Assembly (NCBI GenBank): GCA_964550225.1 | Contig: CAZJXT010000009.1 | Span: forward strand, 1-13,463 | Direction of reading: 5' to 3' | Length of the DNA: 13,463 nucleotides | Source: CAIXMG01 sp964550225 | GTDB lineage: Bacteria > Patescibacteriota > Minisyncoccia > Phycocordibacterales > UBA1006 | Part shown: piece after piece, positions 1 through 6,163 of the stretch | Layout: every line of letters begins with the position of its first letter | How positions within the stretch are numbered: the first letter of the stretch is position 1 | Made by a program: the position numbers and the translations under genes | The notes under the pieces: model-generated | Told to the model about the DNA's origin: nothing | What the model saw: the letters and a program-made list of their open reading frames with translations, nothing else | Database searches by the model: none

Positions 1-5
1 TATTA

Positions 6-33
6 GAAAAAGACAAACCCCGCAAATGCGGGG
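6..33 (-). terminator. Intrinsic terminator after the FKBP gene
   Basis: A six-base-pair GC stem (18-23 with 28-33, four-base loop) is followed on the minus strand by a T-rich tract (plus-strand A run at 6-10 and 15-17). It lies 16 bases past the FKBP stop codon and would end the hpf-FKBP transcript. Confidence 0.85.
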
Positions 34-49
34 TGTGGATGAGTGGGGA

Positions 50-589
50 TTATTTAATTCCTAATAATTCTACTTTAAAAATAAGTGTAGCGTTCGGAGG
101 AATAACTCCTGGAATTCCATTTGCTCCATAGGCTAAATTTCCTGGAATAATTAATTCGTAAACGGATCCTACTGACATTAATTGTAATCCTTCTGTCCAA
201 CCCTTAATTACCTGATTCAACCCAAATTCAATTGGTTCTCCTCGTTTATAAGAACTATCAAAAATAGTTCCGTCTTCCAATTTTCCTTCATAGTGAACTC
301 GAACGGTCTGTGCTGCTGTCGGTTTTGGTCCAGCACCTTCGGTAATAACTTTATATTGTAATCCTGATGCAGTTGTTGTTATTTCTTGTGTTGATTCCAT
401 AGTTTTTTTAGGTAATGTTTGCGAAACTGGTCTTGTTTCTGTTTGATCTAGTTGTAGAGTATCTATTGATGTTGGTAATGATGTCTGATCAGTCTGATCA
501 GCTTTTTTCATCACGAGTACCAGAACAATGGTGATAATGATAATACTTGTAACGAGTATAATATTTGCCTTATTATTTGTTCCATCCAT
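50..589 (-). CDS. Membrane-anchored FKBP-type peptidyl-prolyl cis-trans isomerase
   Basis: Catalyses cis-trans isomerisation of Xaa-Pro bonds, probably as a folding helper on the outer face of the membrane. The 179-residue protein has one N-terminal membrane segment (about 9-27), a Thr/Gln/Pro-rich linker (30-72) and a complete FKBP domain (about 75-179). Family landmarks are present: VHYEG (98-102), FDSS (110-113), VIKGW (127-131), AYG (153-155) and the closing IPPNATLIF stretch (163-171). No lipobox Cys is seen, so it should be anchored by the helix with the domain outside. The start at 589 has a good Shine-Dalgarno (AAAAGGA, four bases upstream). The gene overlaps the end of the hibernation factor gene by 17 bases, so the two are probably one transcript and translationally coupled. 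The role is well supported; its substrates are unknown. Confidence 0.93.
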   Translation of the reverse strand: MDGTNNKANIILVTSIIIITIVLVLVMKKADQTDQTSLPTSIDTLQLDQTETRPVSQTLPKKTMESTQEITTTASGLQYKVITEGAGPKPTAAQTVRVHYEGKLEDGTIFDSSYKRGEPIEFGLNQVIKGWTEGLQLMSVGSVYELIIPGNLAYGANGIPGVIPPNATLIFKVELLGIK

Positions 590-947
590 AAAATCCTTTT
601 CGCTGTAAATCTTTGAGCATCATGCGACCTTTTTTTAATAATGTCTGACGTTTTCCTTTTCCTTGTTTTATCAATTCAATCATTTCATCACGAGCACGAT
701 CAATTGCTGAGTATAATTCTCCATCTAATATCTGAATAAAATATGTTTGCCCATTACTATCTACGGTAATTTCTGCCTGAAACACATCGTCACCTTTTTT
801 ATGATGTTTTGATGGTTTTCCAACCTCTACAGCAATATGAGCATTTGGATGAATAAATTTTTCAAGTGCAAGCAATTTTTCGTCTACGTAATTTTCAATC
901 GCTTCAGTTAATTCCATATGAAGTCCTTTTGTTTGTATATGTAACAT
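573..947 (-). CDS. hpf: Short-form ribosome hibernation promoting factor (HPF/RaiA family)
   Basis: Binds the decoding region of the 30S subunit when growth slows and silences ribosomes. At 124 residues it matches the short HPF/YfiA form and lacks the C-terminal dimerisation domain of long HPF. The N-terminus LHIQTKG (2-8) followed by TEAIENYVDEKL aligns with the first strand and helix of the family. The middle carries the usual basic and aspartate-rich segments, and IDRARDEMIELI (82-93) is the second helix. I keep the ATG at 947 because the next in-frame ATG (residue 11), although preceded by AAAGGA, would delete the first strand. It is the first gene of a pair with FKBP. A strong hairpin sits just upstream of the start. 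Confidence 0.92.
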   Translation of the reverse strand: MLHIQTKGLHMELTEAIENYVDEKLLALEKFIHPNAHIAVEVGKPSKHHKKGDDVFQAEITVDSNGQTYFIQILDGELYSAIDRARDEMIELIKQGKGKRQTLLKKGRMMLKDLQRKGFYGWNK

Positions 948-954
948 AGAGAAC

Positions 955-982
955 GTGAAGGGGTTGATAAGCTCCCCTTCAC
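955..982 (-). promoter_or_regulatory. Hairpin directly before the hpf start codon
   Basis: A perfect nine-base-pair inverted repeat (955-963 with 974-982, ten-base loop) ends seven bases before the hpf ATG. The minus-strand 5' arm contains AAGGGG, the only purine-rich Shine-Dalgarno-like stretch near this gene, so the fold could mask it or bring it closer to the start codon. No T run follows on either strand, so it is not a terminator. The regulatory role is inferred. Confidence 0.5.
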
Positions 983-991
983 ACTCATTCT

Positions 992-1023
992 ATCATACTT
1001 GCGTTATCCACAGATGAAAGCAA
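992..1023 (-). promoter_or_regulatory. Possible weak promoter for hpf-FKBP
   Basis: On the minus strand a TATGAT box (992-997) lies downstream of TTGCTT (1018-1023), but the 20-base spacer is too long for a good promoter. It is the best candidate upstream of hpf. A DnaA-box-like sequence lies between the two boxes. Confidence 0.25.
1004..1012 (+). promoter_or_regulatory. Perfect DnaA-box sequence
   Basis: TTATCCACA is the exact high-affinity DnaA consensus. It lies between hpf and the divergent gene at 1082. No second perfect copy or AT-rich unwinding array is seen nearby, so it is not an origin by itself. It could be a single regulatory or titration site, or chance. Confidence 0.4.
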
Positions 1024-1027
1024 TATT

Positions 1028-1056
1028 TTGACCGATTATTTATTTTATGATATTAT
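1028..1056 (+). promoter_or_regulatory. Sigma70-type promoter for the 1082 gene
   Basis: TTGACC (1028-1033), a 17-base spacer and TATTAT (1051-1056). The expected transcription start near 1063 leaves a leader of about 19 bases before the ATG at 1082. Confidence 0.75.
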
Positions 1057-1081
1057 TTAATTCGAACAAAAAACTCATTCT

Positions 1082-1369
1082 ATGAACAGAGAATCTGAAC
1101 TTTTGAGACTTTCTACTTGGATTACCACAACGTATAACAATTCGGAGATAAGGAAAATTTTTGCTGCATTCATGGGATTCGATGAAAAAGATTTTAAAAA
1201 ATGGCGAGATTTATTTTTTGATTGGCTTGTAGATACAGTACATGCTAAAAATAAGCATTTGTCTATTCGAGAAATAAAGACCAGTGTTCGTGAGGTAAAC
1301 AAAATATTGAAAGAGGCAGCAAATCACGAAAAGGAACTTCAGGCAGATATACCTCCCGATGATCTTTAG
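1082..1369 (+). CDS. Small protein of unknown function, 95 residues
   Basis: I do not recognise this family. The product is a predicted mostly helical, soluble, charged protein with no signal peptide or membrane segment. It has an aromatic/basic centre (FDEKDFKKWRDLFFDWL, about 38-54) and an acidic C-terminus (DIPPDDL). It is a real gene by context: a near-consensus promoter with 17-base spacing sits in front and a strong hairpin terminator follows 12 bases after the TAG. The start at 1082 fits a short leader without a clear Shine-Dalgarno. A reading frame on the opposite strand over the same stretch is a shadow. It is transcribed alone, divergently from hpf. Confidence 0.75.
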   Translation: MNRESELLRLSTWITTTYNNSEIRKIFAAFMGFDEKDFKKWRDLFFDWLVDTVHAKNKHLSIREIKTSVREVNKILKEAANHEKELQADIPPDDL

Positions 1370-1381
1370 TAAAAAGCTCAT

Positions 1382-1435
1382 ACTACATCATGTTATATTT
1401 TATATTAATAATTTTATAACATGATGTAGTTTTTT
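1382..1435 (+). terminator. Strong terminator after the 1082 gene
   Basis: A perfect 16-base-pair stem (1382-1397 with 1415-1430, 17-base loop) is followed by six Ts (1430-1435). It is oriented for the plus-strand gene. Confidence 0.9.
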
Positions 1436-1440
1436 CATAT

Positions 1441-1460
1441 AAAAAATCCCCTTACGGGGA
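1441..1460 (-). terminator. Terminator of the lysozyme-like gene
   Basis: TCCCC/GGGGA stem (1447-1451 with 1456-1460, loop 1452-1455), followed on the minus strand by six Ts (plus 1441-1446). It starts 14 bases past the stop of the minus-strand gene. Confidence 0.8.
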
Positions 1461-1474
1461 AATTTTATTTGAAA

Positions 1475-2071
1475 TTACTTATTCATTGCTAATTGCTTAG
1501 ATGAAGTAGGAATTTCTGTTGACTCAATCTTGTTCATTGCCCAAATTACCAATTGACGGTAATCGTGACGAACTGACGGAGGGTTATAAGCATCGATAAT
1601 CTGTTCGATTGTCTTATCTTTATAATATTTCTCTGTAGTGGGATTATGTCCCCCAAGATTTTTAGCAACAACATCAATCGCATGGTTAAAATCAGTAAAA
1701 CCAATTTTGCAGGATCCATATCCAAATGGATTCCATGCTCCTTTCGGGTTTTTACATAACATTGACCCACCGTTTGATTCAATTATGGATAATGCTGGTA
1801 GCAATTTCCAATTGAGTTTATATTTGTCCGCTGCTTGGACCATCGCGAGACCATATCCTGCAAGTGGGTTTCCACGACTGAGGAATAATTGGTCGATTTT
1901 AGCAGCACGCTCGGCCTGTGTAAGACCATCTACAATACTGTTTTCAGTTGTATATAACGTGTCATGTGGAGCCTCTGCTTGCACAATCGGGGTTATTAAT
2001 CCGATTGCAAGACCGACAATGAGGACATATCCTAGCGCCACGTGACGAAAAGCATTGAAATTTTTCGGCAT
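1475..2071 (-). CDS. Secreted lysozyme-like / glucosaminidase-type cell-wall protein
   Basis: Probably cleaves or remodels peptidoglycan outside the membrane. The 198-residue protein has an N-terminal hydrophobic export segment (about 11-30) that may be cleaved after QA (31-32). A soluble domain of lysozyme-like type follows (about 65-185). Key features are LLPALSIIESNGG (90-102), with Glu98 as the candidate catalytic acid, NPFGYGSC (114-121), and C106/C121 as a likely disulfide pair. The later motif NLGGHNP and the AYNPPSV stretch recur in CPR proteins of this kind. Its signal peptide does not follow the Gln rule seen in the genes to the right. It has its own strong promoter and terminator. 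The fold assignment is good; the exact bond cleaved is not shown. Confidence 0.8.
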   Translation of the reverse strand: MPKNFNAFRHVALGYVLIVGLAIGLITPIVQAEAPHDTLYTTENSIVDGLTQAERAAKIDQLFLSRGNPLAGYGLAMVQAADKYKLNWKLLPALSIIESNGGSMLCKNPKGAWNPFGYGSCKIGFTDFNHAIDVVAKNLGGHNPTTEKYYKDKTIEQIIDAYNPPSVRHDYRQLVIWAMNKIESTEIPTSSKQLAMNK

Positions 2072-2147
2072 AATTGATGATTACGCTTCATCAAACGTCA
2101 TAACTGGATAAATCCTTAAGATAAAATATCCTTTGGATTAAAAATGC

Positions 2148-2160
2148 CCTGAACTTCAGG
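2148..2160 (-). promoter_or_regulatory. Palindrome in the leader of the lysozyme-like gene
   Basis: A six-base-pair inverted repeat around a single central base (2148-2153 with 2155-2160) lies about 5-15 bases after the predicted transcription start. It is followed on the minus strand by a short T run (2140-2144). It could be an operator or a weak attenuator. The leader is about 90 bases long, much longer than those of the plus-strand genes. Confidence 0.35.
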
Positions 2161-2169
2161 ACTGAATAT

Positions 2170-2198
2170 AGTCTAGCATATTGAAACCTTGCTGTCAA
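2170..2198 (-). promoter_or_regulatory. Sigma70-type promoter for the lysozyme-like gene
   Basis: On the minus strand, consensus TTGACA (2193-2198), a 17-base spacer and TAGACT (2170-2175). The predicted start is near 2163, giving a leader of about 90 bases. Confidence 0.75.
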
Positions 2199-2280
2199 GA
2201 CTTTTTTGTGGTATTTTGCACTTTTTTGGTAAATAAGCCTTATTTTATAAGGATTTTATATTTTAGCCTAAAAATAGTTT

Positions 2281-2309
2281 TTTACTCGAAATTTGCTTAA
2301 GAATATAAA
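2281..2309 (+). promoter_or_regulatory. Promoter for the ZIP-like membrane protein gene
   Basis: TTTACT (2281-2286), a 17-base spacer and TATAAA (2304-2309), with an expected transcription start near 2316. This puts a possible upstream TTG start (2293) outside the transcript and supports the ATG at 2329. Confidence 0.6.
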
Positions 2310-2328
2310 ATGTTCCATAATTATATTC

Positions 2329-2880
2329 ATGAAAAAAACGTCTCTTTTTTGGGCAAAAATAAGCCTTTTGATTATTGCTTTTGGGCTCATTATTTACCAA
2401 TCTTGGGGAGAATTGGGAAATATTGGTATAATCCCAATCTTTCTGATTATAGGATATTTATTTGGTAAGCTTACCTGTAGTAACCATCTTAAGAATTGGG
2501 GATTTTGGGCAACCTTTGGATTATTTTCCCTCTTAAACACCACTCATTCTATTATCGACGGAACAAGTCTCTCAATGATTAATGAGGCAAATACGTTTTT
2601 GGTAATGATAATTCACGAAATCGTACGCCAGCCTGTTTTATATATTATTATCCTTGGACTTATCGCTCCATTTTCACTATCAAAAAACCATAAAATCCTT
2701 ATTGCATTTATTTCAGTAACAGGAACATGGATTGTTGGAATGATCTTGGGTAATATATTAGGTGCAAGTATTAACAACATTTCTTGGATTCACCCCTATA
2801 TTGCAAGCAGTATTTTTATACTCACCGGTGATATGATTCATCATGTTTGGGATGAATATCATCACTTGATTGATTCCTGA
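2329..2880 (+). CDS. Six-helix membrane protein resembling a short ZIP metal transporter
   Basis: Possibly carries a divalent metal across the membrane. The 183-residue product has about six hydrophobic segments (7-24, 31-47, 57-72, 89-112, 123-144, 156-172). The resemblance to ZIP family helices 4 to the end is by eye. HSIIDG (73-78) corresponds to the ZIP H-N-x-x-D-G motif, and HEIVRQP (96-102) to HEIPHE. ISVTGTWIVGMILGNILG fits the next helix, and a last helix follows with GDM (167-169). The second His and Glu of HEIPHE are replaced (Arg100, Gln101), and a His-rich tail (H171, H172, H178, H179) follows, so the metal site would be altered. ZIP proteins are usually longer, with eight helices. 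The ATG at 2329 is preferred over an upstream TTG because of the promoter position. It could be an unrelated membrane protein. Confidence 0.7.
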   Translation: MKKTSLFWAKISLLIIAFGLIIYQSWGELGNIGIIPIFLIIGYLFGKLTCSNHLKNWGFWATFGLFSLLNTTHSIIDGTSLSMINEANTFLVMIIHEIVRQPVLYIIILGLIAPFSLSKNHKILIAFISVTGTWIVGMILGNILGASINNISWIHPYIASSIFILTGDMIHHVWDEYHHLIDS

Positions 2881-3714
2881 TTTTTCACCCGAAATAGTCA
2901 TCATGCCTCCTATTACAATATTTTTAATAGAAACAGTAACCATTGGTGGCATAAATGGTTCTACCGTAATTGGTAAAACAACATCTTGTTTATTGCGCGC
3001 AAAATCATAAGCACCTATTTCAAGTACATGTTTTCCAATAGGAGTATTATCCGGTAATACAAATTGAGCTTTTCCACTTAATGCTGCAATTTTACCAAGA
3101 TCATTTCCATCCAAGCACTACTTGGAAATAATCAACGCCTGAGGTACTATCATCTGCCTGTAAATCAATAATAAGTTGATTGTTTTCATTTCGATACACA
3201 TGAGCATCTGTATTAAAGGGTGCCCGCAGTATCAACGTTAATAGCAAAATGTGCGACTTGAGATGATTTACCAGCTGCTATTTGTTGTACATGGAAATAA
3301 GAACTTCCATCTTTTAATCCTTTAATATTTCGAGAAGCAATAGGTTTTTCAATTTTTCCTAACAACTCAGTATCTGGTTTACTATCCAATGTCATACGAA
3401 TTCCAGTAACACCTTTTGAGAGGGGTCACTTCAAATCAATATTGTTTGATGCATACCATAGTGACTGATCTGGATGAGTTGGTGAGATTATTTCAAAGAA
3501 ATTGAGATCTGATGAGTCTAGAGGAGCTACTTATGGAACAATGTTTTGAGGTACCACAGGTTCTGGCTCAAGAGGTTTTGGAATCGCTTCATTTACAGTA
3601 ATACTTACTCCTGTTTTTTGACTTAATATATCAGTCCATAATCCATCATTTGCACGAACTGCAGAAGCTCCAAAACTAAATGTTGCTGTACCTACCTTCT
3701 TTGTTTTTACTACT
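2881..3714 (-). pseudogene. Decayed CPR cohesin/Ig-like surface protein
   Basis: Minus-strand frames joined across lesions give a continuous homologue of a CPR surface protein. They cover the end of a cohesin-like domain (TATFSFGASAVRANDG), a Pro/Glu linker, a block with HPDQSLWYASNN and GVTGIRMTLDSKPDT ending in SYFHVQQ, then DSTSGVDYFQVVLDG and an Ig-like repeat ending ITVEPF...TISG. Lesions are a TAA at 3531-3533, a TGA at 3426-3428 where homologues have Trp, a frameshift near 3222 and another near 3115. The N-terminal half of the cohesin domain is missing, and the similarity stops close to 2880, where the convergent membrane protein gene ends. The intact protein would be a secreted, probably anchored adhesin-like protein. 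I judge it non-functional. Confidence 0.78.
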
Positions 3715-3765
3715 GCCGATGATCTTCGCTGATTACTTCATCTGATTTTTTTGTCGAACAGAAAC

Positions 3766-3794
3766 AATCTTTTTCTTTTTAAAAGAAAAAGATT
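3766..3794. repeat. 29-base near-perfect palindrome
   Basis: Fourteen bases (3766-3779) are the exact reverse complement of 3781-3794 around one central T. The arms are pyrimidine-only apart from AA on one side. A minus-strand ATG (3830-3828) opens 17 codons, and the in-frame TAA falls at the palindrome centre. The stretch 3715-3871 holds no other gene. The function is unknown. Confidence 0.6.
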
Positions 3795-3871
3795 TTACGT
3801 AAAGAACGCAGTGTGTTTCGAATACTCTTCATGATATGAAATATATTATAAACAATTATTTTTTTTAAATG

Positions 3872-3908
3872 CAAAAAAAAAGCATGCCGAAAAATTCGTC
3901 ATGCTTTT
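3872..3908 (-). terminator. Terminator of the 3930 gene
   Basis: A long hairpin (3878-3886 with 3900-3908, inner stem 3888-3891 with 3895-3898) is followed on the minus strand by a run of nine Ts including the stem end. It starts 21 bases past the stop codon. Confidence 0.88.
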
Positions 3909-3929
3909 ACGGGTAACTTCTTTACTTGC

Positions 3930-4358
3930 TTATGAAGCATCTTTTGGTTTGCAATATAACATCATATATTTTTTCCCAGAAGATTCTTTCTTTATCTTGT
4001 AAAAAAGATCCACTCGAGAGCTTTTTTGAAGGTCTTCTAATGAAAATCTTGGATCACGATACGCATTAATCGTTACCTTTTCATTCAAAGTTACCTCAAG
4101 TTTATCAACTTTTTCTCCAAAAACCGGTGCTTGTAACAACATTGTTTTGAAACTGGGCTGAAACTGATGCATTTCTAATGAATACTGGGCATTTACCTGA
4201 CACTGATAATCCGGATCTGATTCTGAAATCATAACCACCGGAAGAAGTGACTTCATTTTTTCGCGTGGTATACGCTGTTGATTTTGACCTTGAGATATAT
4301 AAACCCAGGCCAAAACGATCATAACAAGACAAACCTTAAGCAGAGTACTTTGTTTCAT
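3930..4358 (-). CDS. Small secreted protein of unknown function (Gln-type signal peptide)
   Basis: I do not recognise the family. The 142-residue product starts with a clear signal peptide (basic start, hydrophobic 7-20) ending ISQG before Gln25, as in Bacteroidota secreted proteins. The mature part (about 117 residues) is polar, with two Cys (in YQCQ and LYCKPK) that may pair, and looks rich in beta strands. It has no T9SS sorting domain. An upstream ATG at 4406 would add 16 residues, but it lies inside the predicted -10 box, so the ATG at 4358 is the start. The gene has its own promoter and terminator and lies downstream of the T9SS-tagged protein gene. It could be a small periplasmic or surface protein. 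Confidence 0.75.
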   Translation of the reverse strand: MKQSTLLKVCLVMIVLAWVYISQGQNQQRIPREKMKSLLPVVMISESDPDYQCQVNAQYSLEMHQFQPSFKTMLLQAPVFGEKVDKLEVTLNEKVTINAYRDPRFSLEDLQKSSRVDLFYKIKKESSGKKYMMLYCKPKDAS

Positions 4359-4404
4359 GGGGATGGTTTTTGAAATTGTGAAATAAAAACAATATTTGAT
4401 ATGC

Positions 4405-4433
4405 ATTATACATCATATCTATAATTTATGCAA
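4405..4433 (-). promoter_or_regulatory. Sigma70-type promoter for the 3930 gene
   Basis: On the minus strand, TTGCAT (4428-4433), a 17-base spacer and consensus TATAAT (4405-4410). The expected transcript start near 4398 leaves a leader of about 40 bases. It decides the start codon of the gene below it. Confidence 0.75.
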
Positions 4434-4434
4434 G

Positions 4435-4479
4435 AAAAAAGCCCCTCTCTTCATGATTTCGTACTCACGAAGGGGGGGC
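4435..4479 (-). terminator. Terminator of the collagen-like / T9SS operon
   Basis: On the minus strand, GCCCC/GGGGC (4475-4479 with 4441-4445) plus an inner CTTCGTGA/TCATGAAG stem across a small internal loop is followed by six Ts (plus 4435-4440). The T run abuts the -35 box of the next gene's promoter. Confidence 0.8.
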
Positions 4480-4511
4480 GACACCCTGACTTGCTTTTTG
4501 CACCAGCAAAA

Positions 4512-6161
4512 TTAAGGCGTTTGTTTTACTATTCTTTTTGTAAAAGAGCTTTTACCAGAGGTAATGCGTATTAGATACGCACCATCGGCAAGTTGTTGCA
4601 TCGGGATAATAAAATCAGGACCAGTATCCTTTTCCTCGGTAATTTTTTGACCTATCGCATCATACACTGCCACCTGCACTGGATCTGAAACTCCGAGAAG
4701 TTCTACAAACACCTGATCAGTTGTAGGATTGGGATATACACGTACTGCAAGAGTTCCTTCTGGGATTAATTCTGCGGATACTACAGGAGTGTAAGCAAAG
4801 GCTCCATCATTATCTATCTGTTTTAGTCGATAATAATAGGTAATTCCCTTTTTTGCGGTACGATCATCAAAAACATAGTCATGTTGTATGGTTGCATTAT
4901 CATGACCATCTACAAACCCTAATGAATCAAATTGGATACCATCCGTACTGCGTTCGATAATAAATCCATCGTTATTAATTTCGAGTGCTGTTGCCCAAGA
5001 AATTTTAATGAATTCATTTTCAATGGCATCTGCTCGAATTCCGATGAGCTCCACCGGCAATCCTGACGTTGACCCACCAATTAATGCAAACGATCCAAAT
5101 CCTTTGTATGTACCACCAGGAATTTTTGTTGCTGTTCCTGACCAGTCAGAATATTCACAAAATGCACTGGCAAGTGAACCTACAACATTTTCAATATCTG
5201 TTTGCCAATCAGGACTACTTGATTTCTTTTTTGCAACCCTACGAATGAGTGTTCCAGGAGGTGTTGGATTTGCCTGTGTAGCAATCACGTGATATTCATA
5301 ATCATTTGGACCTGATAAAGTCCAACCTTCTTTTGAAATACTTTGGAATTCTACCATCTGTCCATTGGTACCCCCCATCGTACAGATACCACCTATGGGA
5401 TTATTAACACCATAAATAGTACTTGAATAATTAACAGTTCCGGTTACTGTATCAAGAAGTTTTGCTTCTACCATTGCGGCACCGGTTCCACCAAGGGATG
5501 TTGGGATCATTGTAAAGTCACGAGATTTAAATACCGCATTATATATAAAAATGCCTGGTATTGCGCGACCAAGAGGATAATGGTAGCTACCACCTACAGA
5601 ATCAATAGCTCGTCTCAATACTGATCCGTATGATAATACTACAAAGCGATTAATATCATTATATCCTGCAACCGCGGACGGTAATGATGATTTAATCGTT
5701 ATAGTATCGTAAGGATTTAATATTGGAATAATTCCATCACTTGACCAAATCAATTGATCGCAATCAATGGATGTTACTATCTGAAGAAATCCAGCGCTCT
5801 CGCGATAAATTTTTCCAAGATAAGAACTACCTGTAAATGATGTACCAGTGATCATGGTTCCACCTGATCCGTAAAAATGTTCTTCTCCGTTTGATTGATA
5901 GATCGCATTTCCGCCCTTACTTAAAAACTTCGTGAATACTTTCGATTTCACATTGCGGAATGAACTATTTGGGTCTACTGTTAACATCGATTCTAATGTG
6001 ATTGAAGCATCATTCATAATGGTCATATCAGCGCCACCTGTTACTTTAATCGTTGTTGATTGCCCAAAACTAAAACTTGTTATGCAGATTAAAAAAAATA
6101 CATACCAAGTTCTCTGCGCGCATGCCTTGCACGCACGCAGAGAGATTGTTGTTAGTTTCAT
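4512..6161 (-). CDS. Secreted surface protein with C-terminal T9SS type A sorting domain
   Basis: A 549-residue exported protein. Residues 1-34 are a signal peptide with a basic, Cys-containing start (RACKACAQR) and a hydrophobic core (19-31) ending SFG before Gln34. The body (about 35-365) resembles the beta-rich passenger regions of Bacteroidota surface proteins, including a YHYPLG motif; no enzyme signature is seen. A fibronectin-III-like module follows (about 370-466) with ALEINNDGFIIERSTDG, VDGHDN and YYYRLKQIDNDG. Residues 475-549 are a typical T9SS type A domain: YPNPTTD, YDAIGQKI, LADGAYLIRI and final TKRIVKQ. In Bacteroidota this tail directs export through T9SS and attachment to the cell surface. 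The start is two bases after the stop of the upstream collagen-like gene, so the two are coupled. No T9SS machinery gene is in the window. Confidence 0.9.
   Translation of the reverse strand: MKLTTISLRACKACAQRTWYVFFLICITSFSFGQSTTIKVTGGADMTIMNDASITLESMLTVDPNSSFRNVKSKVFTKFLSKGGNAIYQSNGEEHFYGSGGTMITGTSFTGSSYLGKIYRESAGFLQIVTSIDCDQLIWSSDGIIPILNPYDTITIKSSLPSAVAGYNDINRFVVLSYGSVLRRAIDSVGGSYHYPLGRAIPGIFIYNAVFKSRDFTMIPTSLGGTGAAMVEAKLLDTVTGTVNYSSTIYGVNNPIGGICTMGGTNGQMVEFQSISKEGWTLSGPNDYEYHVIATQANPTPPGTLIRRVAKKKSSSPDWQTDIENVVGSLASAFCEYSDWSGTATKIPGGTYKGFGSFALIGGSTSGLPVELIGIRADAIENEFIKISWATALEINNDGFIIERSTDGIQFDSLGFVDGHDNATIQHDYVFDDRTAKKGITYYYRLKQIDNDGAFAYTPVVSAELIPEGTLAVRVYPNPTTDQVFVELLGVSDPVQVAVYDAIGQKITEEKDTGPDFIIPMQQLADGAYLIRITSGKSSFTKRIVKQTP
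6111..6143 (-). other. GC-rich hairpin inside the signal-peptide codons
   Basis: An eight-base-pair stem (6111-6118 with 6136-6143), extended by two pairs past a mismatch, lies 18 bases after the ATG of the T9SS-tagged gene. It encodes the unusual RACKACAQR stretch and is far more GC-rich than its surroundings. It might slow early translation; no function is shown. Confidence 0.45.
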
Positions 6162-6163
6162 AA

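Noticed and set aside
484..501. Tandem TCTGATCAG repeat as an operator
   Set aside because: It lies inside the FKBP coding sequence and encodes the DQTDQT linker, which is explained by amino acid repetition.
2238..2265. CCTTAT/ATAAGG hairpin followed by a T-rich stretch as a terminator
   Set aside because: No plus-strand gene ends upstream and the stem is all weak pairs. It is probably part of an AT-rich divergent intergenic region.
2293..2328. TTG start giving 12 extra residues to the membrane protein
   Set aside because: It lies between the -35 and -10 boxes of the predicted promoter. The ATG at 2329 gives a normal membrane protein start.
2758..3114. 118-codon minus-strand frame as an independent gene
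   Set aside because: Its start is the continuation of the decayed surface protein after a frameshift, and its last ~40 codons are antisense to the ZIP-like gene.
3213..3395. 60-codon minus-strand frame as a small gene
   Set aside because: It is a middle piece of the same pseudogene, bounded by a TGA upstream and a frameshift downstream.
3426..3428. TGA at a Trp position, suggesting a recoded genetic code
   Set aside because: A TAA also interrupts the same frame and there are two frameshifts. The intact genes use TGG for Trp, and TGA ends the gene at 2878-2880. The site is a pseudogene lesion.
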